Positions 16,102 to 23,179 of a stretch of 42,890 nucleotides of DNA are shown one piece after another (the stretch's first letter is position 1; each line of letters begins with the position of its first letter). Location: contig JAFKFL010000037.1 of NCBI GenBank assembly GCA_017308235.1, positions 1 through 42,890 on the forward strand, written 5' to 3'. Both the position numbers and the translations under genes were made by a program. The notes beneath the pieces were generated by a model. The model made no database searches. It saw nothing but the letters and a program-made list of their open reading frames with translations, and had not been told where the DNA came from. Source of the DNA: Alphaproteobacteria bacterium. Lineage in GTDB: Bacteria; Pseudomonadota; Alphaproteobacteria; Reyranellales; Reyranellaceae.

Positions 16102-16617
16102 ATGGATGATATCGAGATCGTCGATTACGATCCGCGGTGGCCACGCCTGTTCGAGGAAGAAGCGCGGCGCCTGCGGACGGTGCTCGATCCATCACTGATT
16201 GTGGGGCTCGAACATTTCGGCAGCACCGCGATTGCCGGCCTGTCGGCCAAGCCCATCATCGATATCCTCGTTGCGGTCCGGTCGCTGGCGGCCGCGCGGG
16301 CGACGTTCGTCGCGGCGCTGCGAACGCTCGACTATGTCTACTGGGCCGACAATCCGAAGAAGGACCGCATGTTCTTCGTCAAAGGGATGCCGCCTTATGG
16401 CTCGAAGCGCTCCCACCACGTGCATGTCACGGAGCCAGAGGGCGAGATGTGGCAGCGGCTCGTGTTCCGCGACTATCTGCGCGCGCATCCGGAGGAAGCC
16501 GGGACCTACGAACGGCTGAAGAAACGGCTCGCCGCCGAGCATCCGACCGATCGCGAAGCCTATACCGACGCCAAATCCGCCTACGTCGAAAGCGTGATGC
16601 GGAAAGCCGCCCGGTAG
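16102..16617 (+). CDS. GrpB family protein (UPF0157, nucleotidyltransferase-like)
   Basis: A 171-residue member of the GrpB/UPF0157 family, which has a nucleotidyltransferase-like fold and is sometimes linked to CoaE. Hallmarks are VDYDPRWPRLFEEEA at the N-terminus, EHFGSTAIAGLSAKPIIDILVAV with the Gly-Ser and Asp motif of the fold, and SHHVHVTEPEG before WQRLVFRDYLRAHPE. The biochemical role is not established. It starts 9 bases after the GST stop, consistent with one transcript. Confidence 0.9.
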   Translation: MDDIEIVDYDPRWPRLFEEEARRLRTVLDPSLIVGLEHFGSTAIAGLSAKPIIDILVAVRSLAAARATFVAALRTLDYVYWADNPKKDRMFFVKGMPPYGSKRSHHVHVTEPEGEMWQRLVFRDYLRAHPEEAGTYERLKKRLAAEHPTDREAYTDAKSAYVESVMRKAAR

Positions 16618-16681
16618 GGATGTTGTGGCCGGCGAAGCGCGAGAATGGACCAGCGGGCGGCCGTCGGTGCGCAAGTCGCGA

Positions 16682-16975
16682 TCACTTCCCAAGATCGGGA
16701 ATTCTTTCCCGTAGGCCAGCCACGATACGGCGAACGACGACGTCGAGTTCGTCGTCCGATAAATTCCCTGCCAGGCTCGGTGCTTCATCGCACCGCATCA
16801 CGCCGGAAATGAATAGCCAAAACTTCTGAGGATCCTGTTCGCGCGTCTTCTGTAGAATTTCTCGGCCGTGTTTTTCGAAGACATTCGCCAGGCCGGTGAG
16901 ATGTTCAATTCGCTGGTTTGACTCCTGAACCGGACCGTTCGGATCAGGGTTGAACTGCTCAGAATGTGCTCGCAT
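16682..16975 (-). CDS. Conserved-looking hypothetical protein, 97 residues
   Basis: A soluble, charged, mostly helical product. ATG 16975 is preceded by AGGAGAG at good spacing, which supports real translation. Visible features are a long amphipathic helix (RIEHLTGLANVFEKHGREILQKT) and an acidic second half (NLSDDELDVVVRRIVAGL). I recognise no family. It converges on the GrpB gene and is divergent from the small lipoprotein at 17148, across a 172-base gap holding a stress-type promoter for the latter. Confidence 0.6.
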   Translation of the reverse strand: MRAHSEQFNPDPNGPVQESNQRIEHLTGLANVFEKHGREILQKTREQDPQKFWLFISGVMRCDEAPSLAGNLSDDELDVVVRRIVAGLRERIPDLGK

Positions 16976-17089
16976 GCGCGCTCTCCTGGCTTCCGGACAA
17001 GAAACGTTACGTGGAGAGAAAAGGCACCGCAGACACCAAAAGGCCTCAGCGTGAACAGCCCATTCCAGAGCCGAGGTTCCGCCCGGACT

Positions 17090-17114
17090 GGAACTAGGCT
17101 CAGACCCCGTCGTT
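17090..17114 (+). promoter_or_regulatory. Sigma-EcfG (general stress response) promoter
   Basis: GGAAC at 17090-17094, exactly 16 bases, then CGTT at 17111-17114: an exact match to the alphaproteobacterial EcfG consensus. It ends 33 bases before the ATG of the small lipoprotein gene and is correctly oriented. Predicted to induce that gene, and perhaps the glycine-zipper lipoprotein after it, under PhyR/NepR-controlled stress. Confidence 0.72.
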
Positions 17115-17147
17115 TATGTACGGAGTTTGCCAAGCAGGAGGTTCAAG

Positions 17148-17330
17148 ATGAGAAAACTGCCCATAGGCATCCTACTGTGCATCCTTGTCGGAAGCTGCGG
17201 CTTTCGAAGTGAGAAGACGGTCGTCGAAAGGCCGGCTCCCGCGCCCGCTCCCGTGGTGGTAGAGCGGCCAGCGGCGCCTGCTGCTGTCGTCACGCAACCA
17301 CCCGCCACCGTCTATGTCCCTGCGCGATAA
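17148..17330 (+). CDS. Small Pro/Ala-rich lipoprotein
   Basis: A 60-residue product from ATG 17148 after AGGAGG. The hydrophobic signal (LPIGILLCILVGSC) ends in a VGSC lipobox; the mature part is a Pro/Ala/Val-rich string with two VVERP repeats, as in small envelope lipoproteins made under stress. No enzymatic function is expected. An exact sigma-EcfG promoter match lies just upstream. The glycine-zipper lipoprotein follows after 136 bases on the same strand. Confidence 0.75.
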   Translation: MRKLPIGILLCILVGSCGFRSEKTVVERPAPAPAPVVVERPAAPAAVVTQPPATVYVPAR

Positions 17331-17333
17331 GCC

Positions 17334-17372
17334 AGATCCTGGCCCCAGATACTGGCCCCGGATCCTGGCCGG
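17334..17372. repeat. Three tandem 13-bp units
   Basis: AGATCCTGGCCCC, AGATACTGGCCCC and GGATCCTGGCCGG run head to tail directly after the stop of the small lipoprotein gene. Differences are one base between units 1 and 2 and three between units 1 and 3. Function unknown; slippage is the simplest origin. Confidence 0.7.
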
Positions 17373-17466
17373 GGTGCGGCTGCAAGGCTGGCTGTGGCAA
17401 TTGTCTGGCCGACGCACCGAGACCCAATCTGGGATGTTACCTCCAGTAGAACGAACGGAGGCACAC

Positions 17467-17715
17467 GTGAGACCTACCAAGACGTGGACGGCGATAGCTT
17501 TCGTTTTGGGGGTTGCCCTTGCGGCATGTGGTGAAACCCCAGGCCAACGAGCGGTGACTGGCGGAGCGATCGGGGCCGGCACGGGTGCCGTTGTGGGCTC
17601 CACGATGGGGCATCCGTTGGCTGGCGCGGTGGTTGGCGGTCTTGGCGGCGCCGCTATTGGTGCAGCAACGACTCCTGAGCCTCGCTACAACCGGTATGGC
17701 TATTACGGATACTGA
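17467..17715 (+). CDS. Glycine-zipper lipoprotein
   Basis: An 82-residue product from GTG 17467, with CGGAGG five bases upstream. A short signal ends in the lipobox LAAC (FVLGVALAAC). The mature part is a glycine-zipper domain (GGAIGAGTGAVVGS and GAVVGGLGGAAIGAA) of the kind in SlyB- and YMGG-type outer-membrane lipoproteins, followed by a Tyr-rich tail (YNRYGYYGY). It is probably an envelope-integrity protein. It may share the stress promoter at 17090 through readthrough or have its own. Confidence 0.8.
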   Translation: MRPTKTWTAIAFVLGVALAACGETPGQRAVTGGAIGAGTGAVVGSTMGHPLAGAVVGGLGGAAIGAATTPEPRYNRYGYYGY

Positions 17716-17747
17716 GCATCGGTGCCGAGCAAGCGATGAACCGGCAT

Positions 17748-17810
17748 GCCGCCGAGAGCGTGCTACACTAGGCGTAGTAACCTGCGCGCTGATGTGACGC
17801 TCTCGGCGGC
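17748..17810. repeat. 14-bp perfect inverted repeat with 35-base loop
   Basis: GCCGCCGAGAGCGT at 17748-17761 and its exact complement at 17797-17810. The loop contains a small second stem (CTAC / GTAG). It lies 32 bases past the glycine-zipper gene in an otherwise empty 281-base stretch before the DUF899 gene. No T run follows, so it is not a classical terminator; it could be a structured 3' end, an operator or a small mobile-element remnant. Confidence 0.7.
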
Positions 17811-17996
17811 CCAGGATTTGAGATTCGAATTTCTGCTCGCCGTCGGCCGGGCATTTCATGCCGAGCCGCATCCTGGTCGGCATCGTAGTCGCACCCGTCA
17901 ACGGGAATCCCGCCACACTTGTAACTCCCGCGGTAGCGACCTCGGGTTCATCTTTAGGCGTGGCCAACGACCTCGGACAGCCTTGAGGAGCACACC

Positions 17997-18770
17997 ATGA
18001 CCATCGCCAATGCCCCCATGGACCATCCCGCCGATCACCCCGTCGTGTCGCGGCAGCAATGGCTTGCCGATCGCAAGAAGCTGATGGCGCGGGAGAAGGA
18101 GTTGACCCGGCTCGGCGACCAGATCGCGCGCGAGCGCCGGGCGCTGCCGTGGGTGCGGATCGACAAGGCTTACACGTTCGACACCCCGGTGGGCCGGCGC
18201 ACGCTGGCCGACCTGTTCGATGGCCGCCGCCAGCTCCTGGTGCAGCACTTCATGTTCGCCCCCGGCTGGGAGCAGGGCTGCAAGAGCTGCTCCTACATGG
18301 CCGACCATACCGACGCCACGACCCTTCACTTGGCGCAGCGCGACGTCACCTTCGTCGCCGTCTCGCGCGCGCCGCTCAGCGAGATCGAGCATTTCCGCCG
18401 GCGCATGGGCTGGAAGTTCCCATGGGTGTCCTCGCATGGCACCGACTTCAACCGCGATTTCCATGTCAGCTTCACGGCCGACGAGTTGGCCAGTGGCAAG
18501 GCCGACTACAATTTCGGCGATACGGACCCTGGCGAGGAGATGCCAGGCGTGAGCGTGTTCTGGAAGGATGACGCGGGCGAGGTCTTCCACACCTATTCGA
18601 CCTACGGCCGCGGCGTTGAGGTGATGATGCACACCTACCGGCTGCTCGATCTCACCCCCAAGGGCCGCGACGAGGGCGAGCTCACCTACACCATGGAATG
18701 GGTGCGCCACCACGACCGCTACGAGCTGGCGCCGGCCGCCAAGGCCAGCGGCTCGTGCTGCGGCGGATGA
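17997..18770 (+). CDS. DUF899 thioredoxin-like family protein
   Basis: A 257-residue protein of the DUF899 family, thioredoxin-like and of unknown substrate. The N-terminal helix (RQQWLADRKKLMAREKELTRLGDQ) and LPWVRIDKAYTFDTPVGRRTLADLF are typical, as is QHFMFAPGWEQGCKSCSYMAD with a CxxC pair, and DFHVSFTADEL. The C-terminus ends in a Cys-Cys tail (GSCCGG), which may bind metal or take part in thiol exchange. GAGGAGC precedes the ATG. A good terminator follows, so it is probably a single-gene unit. Confidence 0.9.
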   Translation: MTIANAPMDHPADHPVVSRQQWLADRKKLMAREKELTRLGDQIARERRALPWVRIDKAYTFDTPVGRRTLADLFDGRRQLLVQHFMFAPGWEQGCKSCSYMADHTDATTLHLAQRDVTFVAVSRAPLSEIEHFRRRMGWKFPWVSSHGTDFNRDFHVSFTADELASGKADYNFGDTDPGEEMPGVSVFWKDDAGEVFHTYSTYGRGVEVMMHTYRLLDLTPKGRDEGELTYTMEWVRHHDRYELAPAAKASGSCCGG

Positions 18771-18806
18771 GCGTTCCCGCCAGTCGATAGATAAAAAAGG
18801 ATCGAG

Positions 18807-18840
18807 AGGCGGCCCGCGCAAATCGGGCCGCCTTTGCTTT
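18807..18840 (+). terminator. Rho-independent terminator after the DUF899 gene
   Basis: A 10-base perfect stem (AGGCGGCCCG / CGGGCCGCCT) with a 7-base loop, followed by TTGCTTT. It lies 36 bases past the stop of the DUF899 gene. Confidence 0.85.
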
Positions 18841-19097
18841 GTGGAGGGATCGAAAGAGCGCTGTCGCGAGAGAGTCGCGGGACAAACCCGATCCGACAGG
18901 TCGAACCGTTCCATCTGCCGATAGGTCTCGCGCGGGTCGACGGCGTTCGGCCTTTGCGCGGTCATGCTTGCAAGTGTCCCCTCGTTCTTGGTCTTATTGC
19001 CGACATTCGAGGTGCCTTACCGCTTTTCAAATTTCGCCATAGGGCGATAAGTTTTCGTGGGCGGCAGTTTGGTCGCTCTCGGTGGGAGTGATCGAGA
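18841..19097. other. Rest of the 327-base gap 18771-19097
   Basis: After the terminator no gene is supported. The region holds a 33-base fragment (18902-18934) matching the 3' part of the BBE-type oxidase gene, and the leader of the DAO-type oxidase gene, which has GGGAG upstream of ATG 19098. Short open frames here have no family resemblance beyond that fragment. Confidence 0.55.
18902..18934 (-). pseudogene. 33-bp fragment of a BBE-type FAD oxidase gene
   Basis: The sequence matches 20661-20693 at 31 of 33 positions and encodes on the minus strand RETYRQMERF, against RETYRQMEPF in the intact oxidase. Flanking sequence does not match. It is a remnant of a former copy or a recombination scar, in the same orientation as the intact gene, with the DAO oxidase gene between the two copies. 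Confidence 0.65.
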
Positions 19098-20423
19098 ATG
19101 TATTCCCCTGCCAATGACAGCAAAGCGGACGCCGATACTCCTTATGTGGCTTACGCTGGCCGGCCGTTGAACTTGCCGCGCCTGGAAGACGACACCCGTG
19201 CAGACCTGGTCATTGTCGGCGGCGGGATCGCCGGTTGCTCGGCTGCTCTGCATGCGGCCGAAGCCGGCGCAAAGGTTGTACTTGTCGAAGCCCTGACGAT
19301 CGGGTGGGGCGCGTCGAGCCGAAATTCGGGACACCTTCCGCCGGCGACCAAACACGAGCCGGACGAAATCATTCGCCGTTACGGCAAGACCTTTGGCGAG
19401 CGCATCATCGATACCTCCGATACGGCACCCCAGGTGCTGGCTGATCTGACGAAGAAGCACGGCATCGACTGCAACCTGCAACTGGTCGGTCATCTCACTG
19501 GTGCGCACATGCCGGAGAAGATGACTTTCCTCGAGAAGCGTGTCGATTTCTGGCGCAAGCGCGGGCGGCCGCTCGAGATGCTCGATCGCCACGAATTCGA
19601 GAAAATGAGTGGCACCGGATTCTATTTCGGGGGCGCGCTCGATCGACGTGGCGGAAGCATCAATCCGTTGGCATACGTCCGCGGGCTGGCCCGAGCGGCA
19701 ATCAAAGCTGGTGCTCGTCTATTCGAAAATAGCCGAGCCACTGGCCTCGAGCGCGAGGGAGATATTTGGCGCGTGTCGACACCAGGAGGAACTGTTCGCG
19801 CTTCCAACGTGTTCCTGCTTACCAACGCCTATACCGACGACCTGTGGCCGGGATTGCGTACGTCCGTCGTGCCAGTCCGCTCGCTTCAGTTCTATACAAA
19901 ACCACTGAGTAGCAATCTGCGGCAAAGCATTCTGCCGGGCCGTCAACCGATGATCGACACGCACCGGATGATGAATGCGATTCGCGTTCACGATGACGGA
20001 CGCCTGCACTACAGCGTTGGCGTCCGCATGCGCTCTGGTACGGCTCCTGCTCCCGAACAGGCAATGCTGCGGCTTCGCGAGCTTTACCCCAATCTCGGCG
20101 ATCTGGAGGGCGGCACGTGGTGGGCTGGTTGGATGGCATTCAATCAGGCCAACTCCTGGCAGATACACAATCCGGCGCCGGGGCTCTATGCAGCGCTCGG
20201 CTGCAATGGCCGCGGCGTAATGCTGGCAACGATGTATGGCCGCGATCTTGCGAGGCTCGTAGCAGGAGCAAGCCACGACGACCTTTGCTTGCCGTTGACA
20301 CCGATCAAGTCCGTTCGCTTTCACTCGTTCTCGGTCGCCGGCGTATCGATCGTGCGGAAATGGTACCGCATGCAAGACGATCGTGAAGACAACAGTGTGC
20401 GGCATTTGAAAGCTGCCTCCTGA
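19098..20423 (+). CDS. FAD-dependent oxidoreductase, DAO family
   Basis: A 441-residue amine/amino-acid oxidase-type flavoprotein. The Rossmann motif DLVIVGGGIAGCSAALHAA starts at about residue 36 and ends with VVLVE. A second family motif, GWGASSRNSGH, follows at about residue 70; in PuuB/gamma-glutamylputrescine-oxidase relatives this loop contacts the flavin. The C-terminal GLYAALGCNGRGVMLATMYGRDLA closes the FAD site. The substrate is probably an amine or imino compound, but the neighbours do not say which. It stands between the 33-bp fragment and the convergent BBE-type oxidase. Confidence 0.88.
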   Translation: MYSPANDSKADADTPYVAYAGRPLNLPRLEDDTRADLVIVGGGIAGCSAALHAAEAGAKVVLVEALTIGWGASSRNSGHLPPATKHEPDEIIRRYGKTFGERIIDTSDTAPQVLADLTKKHGIDCNLQLVGHLTGAHMPEKMTFLEKRVDFWRKRGRPLEMLDRHEFEKMSGTGFYFGGALDRRGGSINPLAYVRGLARAAIKAGARLFENSRATGLEREGDIWRVSTPGGTVRASNVFLLTNAYTDDLWPGLRTSVVPVRSLQFYTKPLSSNLRQSILPGRQPMIDTHRMMNAIRVHDDGRLHYSVGVRMRSGTAPAPEQAMLRLRELYPNLGDLEGGTWWAGWMAFNQANSWQIHNPAPGLYAALGCNGRGVMLATMYGRDLARLVAGASHDDLCLPLTPIKSVRFHSFSVAGVSIVRKWYRMQDDREDNSVRHLKAAS

Positions 20424-20499
20424 GAAATTCATTACGACAAACCGGGTCGGCAGAGGCTTATGCGGTCCGTGTCGCGCTCTCGATATTTGCTTCGGCGTT

Positions 20500-21876
20500 T
20501 CAGCCCATGGGCCGAATGTTCTGGTTCATGTGAAAGAAGTTCTTCGGATCATACTTTGTCTTCAGCTGCCGAAGACGCTGGTAGTTTGGCCCGTAGGCGG
20601 CGGGCACTGCATCGCCCGGCTCATCGTTGTCGAGGTTGTTCACGTATCTGCCTGACGCGGCGAACGGTTCCATCTGCCGATAGGTTTCGCGCGCCCAGGC
20701 AATGCAGCGCTCGGTCATCGCCGAGTCTTGCCATTGCGACAGGACGAGGAAGTTGTAGCCCTCGGCGCGGTGCGGGAACGCTGTTTCCTGCACACCCATC
20801 CGAGCCGCGGCGCCGTGCATATGCTCGATCAGCAGTTGGCCCATCGGGCTCGGGCAGCGCGCGAAGCAGGCGATCATCGTATCGATGGCGTCGTCGCTCA
20901 ATTGGCGCAGAAAGGTCGATTTCCAGTAGTTGAACGCGCCCTTGGGATAGCCGCCATCGAGCATGCCGTTGAGGTCGCAGTAGCTCATCGGGCCCACGGT
21001 ATCCATGACCGGTGGGCCGAACTGCTTGATCGGCTGCATCGCCGTCTCGCCGTTGGCAAGCGATCCGCAATGAGACGTCACCATGGCCGCGAGCTTCATG
21101 CCCGAGCCGTCGGGGGCGTGGACCAGCGTTGCGAAAAGCATGTGCTCGTCGGCCAGCGACACCGTGCTGTCGCGGTAGAACCTGAGCACATCGCGAGCGC
21201 GCTCGAACGGATGGGCGACCAGGCCGGCGGTAATCTGCGGTCCGACGGGATGCAGCTGATATTCGAAGGATGTCGCCACGCCGAAGTTGCCGCCGCCGCC
21301 GCGCACGGCCCAGAACAGGTCCGGTTCCTCGTCCCGGCTGGTCCGGATGATCCTGCCTTCAGCCGTGACGAGTTCGACCGAGCAAAGATTGTCGAGGGCG
21401 AGGCCATGCTTGCCCATGAGCCAGCCCATGCCGCCGCCGAGCGTAAGTCCCGCGATCCCGGTGCTCGAGACCACGCCGCCGGTCACGGCGAGGCCGTGGC
21501 GTTGCGTCTCGCGATTGAGCTCGGCCCAGGTGACGCCGCCCTGTGCGTGCACCCGTCGCTTCTCCGGCTCGACGCGGATCTCCTTCATCGGCGCGAGATC
21601 GATCATCACGCCGCCATCGATGGTGGCGCGTCCCGCCACGTTGTGGCCGCCGCCGCGGACCGCCGCCTCGAGGCCGAGCCGCTGCGTCAGTTTGACGGCA
21701 TTGGCCACGTCAGTGGCGTTGGCGCACCGGGCGATCAGGGCCGGGCGTTTGTCCACGAGCCCGTTGTGGACCTTTCTCGCGTCCTCGTAGCCGGCGCTGC
21801 CAGGCTCCAGAAGCTGGCCGCTGAAGGTCTTGCCGTGCTCCGCCGCTGCTGCGGCAACCGGTCGGACTGCTGTCAT
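20500..21876 (-). CDS. FAD-linked oxidase, BBE-like (berberine-bridge-enzyme family)
   Basis: A 458-residue oxidase of the PCMH/VAO-fold type. The FAD domain has AAVRGGGHNVAGRATIDGG, whose His is the usual covalent flavin site, and STGIAGLTLGGGMGWLMGKHG. Where bicovalent members carry a flavin-linking Cys in that second loop I see none, so a single covalent link is predicted. The C-terminal BBE signature is NYQRLRQLKTKYDPKNFFHMNQNI. The start is ATG 21876 with AAGGAGC upstream; the longer open frame overruns the next gene and is rejected. It follows the acyl-CoA-dehydrogenase-like gene by 32 bases, likely one operon. Confidence 0.9.
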   Translation of the reverse strand: MTAVRPVAAAAAEHGKTFSGQLLEPGSAGYEDARKVHNGLVDKRPALIARCANATDVANAVKLTQRLGLEAAVRGGGHNVAGRATIDGGVMIDLAPMKEIRVEPEKRRVHAQGGVTWAELNRETQRHGLAVTGGVVSSTGIAGLTLGGGMGWLMGKHGLALDNLCSVELVTAEGRIIRTSRDEEPDLFWAVRGGGGNFGVATSFEYQLHPVGPQITAGLVAHPFERARDVLRFYRDSTVSLADEHMLFATLVHAPDGSGMKLAAMVTSHCGSLANGETAMQPIKQFGPPVMDTVGPMSYCDLNGMLDGGYPKGAFNYWKSTFLRQLSDDAIDTMIACFARCPSPMGQLLIEHMHGAAARMGVQETAFPHRAEGYNFLVLSQWQDSAMTERCIAWARETYRQMEPFAASGRYVNNLDNDEPGDAVPAAYGPNYQRLRQLKTKYDPKNFFHMNQNIRPMG

Positions 21877-21908
21877 GACACGTTGCTCCTTCGTTGTGTC
21901 TGGGTCCT

Positions 21909-23102
21909 TCAGAACCTCGATGTTCCGGCGTCGAGGCCGAGCCCGACGCGGCCGGCGACGACGTAGTTGCCGGGCGCGAGCGCGACATGCCGCGCTGCCG
22001 CCCGCACATCGCGGACCGCGCGTTCGATGGGGCAGGTCTCGAAAATCGCTGCCGAGCCCGCGCTGGCGGCCAGCATGTCGATGATGCTGACGGCCGTCTC
22101 GGTCGCATAGGACGGCGCCGCCCGGAACATCGCCCGCGCCGTCACCAGCCGCTCGCCGCCTGTGTCCATTGCGGCAACGAGCTCCGACATGGCCTCGACC
22201 AGGCCGGCGCGGGCGGCGCGATGCATTGCCGCGGCACGCCCGACGGTCGCCTGCACCGCCTCGCGATCGCGCAACGCCGCCGAGGCACCAGGGCCTTTTC
22301 GGCTGGCATATTCGACGAAGGCATCGATCGCGCCGCGCGCGATGCCGAGCGGGACCGCCGAGATGCTCCAAGGGAAGATCGATCCGGCCGGTATCCGATA
22401 GACCAGGCCCGGATCGCTTGGCGCGAGGTCGAGGAACGGATGTACGTGCGCGGCGGGCACGAATACGTCGTGCAGCTCGAAGTCGCAACTTCCCGTGCCG
22501 CGCAGTCCCAGCACATGCCAGTTGTCGACGATCGTCACGTCCTCGCGTCCGGCGTAGCAGCAGAGGGTCGGCGCGCCCGGGGCTTCGGCGGCCAGGACCA
22601 TGAAGCGCGAGGCGTGATGTGCGCCGCTTCCGAACGGCCAACGCCCAGTGACGCGATAGCCTCTCGTGACTTGTGTCGCCGTGCCGATGGCACCGGTCGC
22701 GGCGGCAACGAAGCTGCGCGGATCGGCGAACCAGTCGCGCGCCACGGCCCGGCCGACGTAGCCGCCGGCCCGGCTCATGCCGCCGCCGTTGGCGATCAGC
22801 CAGCCGACCGAGCCGTCGATGGCCGATGCTGTTTCGATCACGCGCATGAAGTCGAAAAGAGAAAGCTCAGGCCCGTCGACGGCCTTCGGCAGCCAGAGGC
22901 GGAACAATCCGGCATCGGCCAGGGCCTCGAAGACCTCGTCCGGAAGACGTCTCAGCTTGTCGAACGCGTCGCGCCGTTCCTGAATCAGCGGCGCCAGGCG
23001 CCGGAGGGCATCGAGGAGACTGGAGACGGCGTCCGGGCCGGTGTCTTTGATCATCGGCTGGCGAACGGTTATCGGACTAAGGTGCGTCATGGGCGACACC
23101 AT
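21909..23102 (-). CDS. Acyl-CoA-dehydrogenase-type flavoprotein (HsaA/DszC-like group)
   Basis: A 397-residue protein of the acyl-CoA dehydrogenase fold with a type-2 C-terminal domain, the group that includes flavin-dependent monooxygenases such as HsaA and DszC. Features are the N-terminal helices (LRRLPDEVFEALADAGLFRLWLP), the middle beta domain with YRVTGRWPFGSGAHHASRFMVLA and the C-terminal four-helix part with FETCPIERAVRDVRAAARHVALAPGN. True acyl-CoA dehydrogenases have a catalytic Glu, which is not evident here; a monooxygenase role needing reduced flavin is more likely. Starts at 23102 or 23090 are both possible. It is divergent from the winged-helix/TPR regulator, 77 bases away, and upstream of the BBE oxidase. 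Confidence 0.82.
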   Translation of the reverse strand: MVSPMTHLSPITVRQPMIKDTGPDAVSSLLDALRRLAPLIQERRDAFDKLRRLPDEVFEALADAGLFRLWLPKAVDGPELSLFDFMRVIETASAIDGSVGWLIANGGGMSRAGGYVGRAVARDWFADPRSFVAAATGAIGTATQVTRGYRVTGRWPFGSGAHHASRFMVLAAEAPGAPTLCCYAGREDVTIVDNWHVLGLRGTGSCDFELHDVFVPAAHVHPFLDLAPSDPGLVYRIPAGSIFPWSISAVPLGIARGAIDAFVEYASRKGPGASAALRDREAVQATVGRAAAMHRAARAGLVEAMSELVAAMDTGGERLVTARAMFRAAPSYATETAVSIIDMLAASAGSAAIFETCPIERAVRDVRAAARHVALAPGNYVVAGRVGLGLDAGTSRF

Positions 23103-23143
23103 GGTCGAGCGGGCGCGCGGGGTCCTGTAACCGATCTAAAAGA

Positions 23144-23179
23144 GTTGCAAAATTTCCCTGAATGGACCCCACTTCTTGA
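23144..23179 (+). promoter_or_regulatory. Shared leader element and five-codon minicistron
   Basis: GTTGCAAAATTT (23144-23155), six bases, then ATG-GAC-CCC-ACT-TCT-TGA (23162-23179). The TGA abuts the regulator's ATG at 23180, in the same frame. The same 12-base element precedes the paralogue at 14781, whose coding sequence begins MDRSPT. The stop here therefore looks like a premature one in an ancestral start, with re-initiation at once. Confidence 0.5.

Noticed and set aside
20500..22641. A single 713-residue open frame covering the BBE oxidase and half of the next gene
   Set aside because: The part upstream of 21876 is antisense-free shadow of the acyl-CoA-dehydrogenase-like gene in another frame, with Arg/Ala-rich content; ATG 21876 has a good ribosome binding site.
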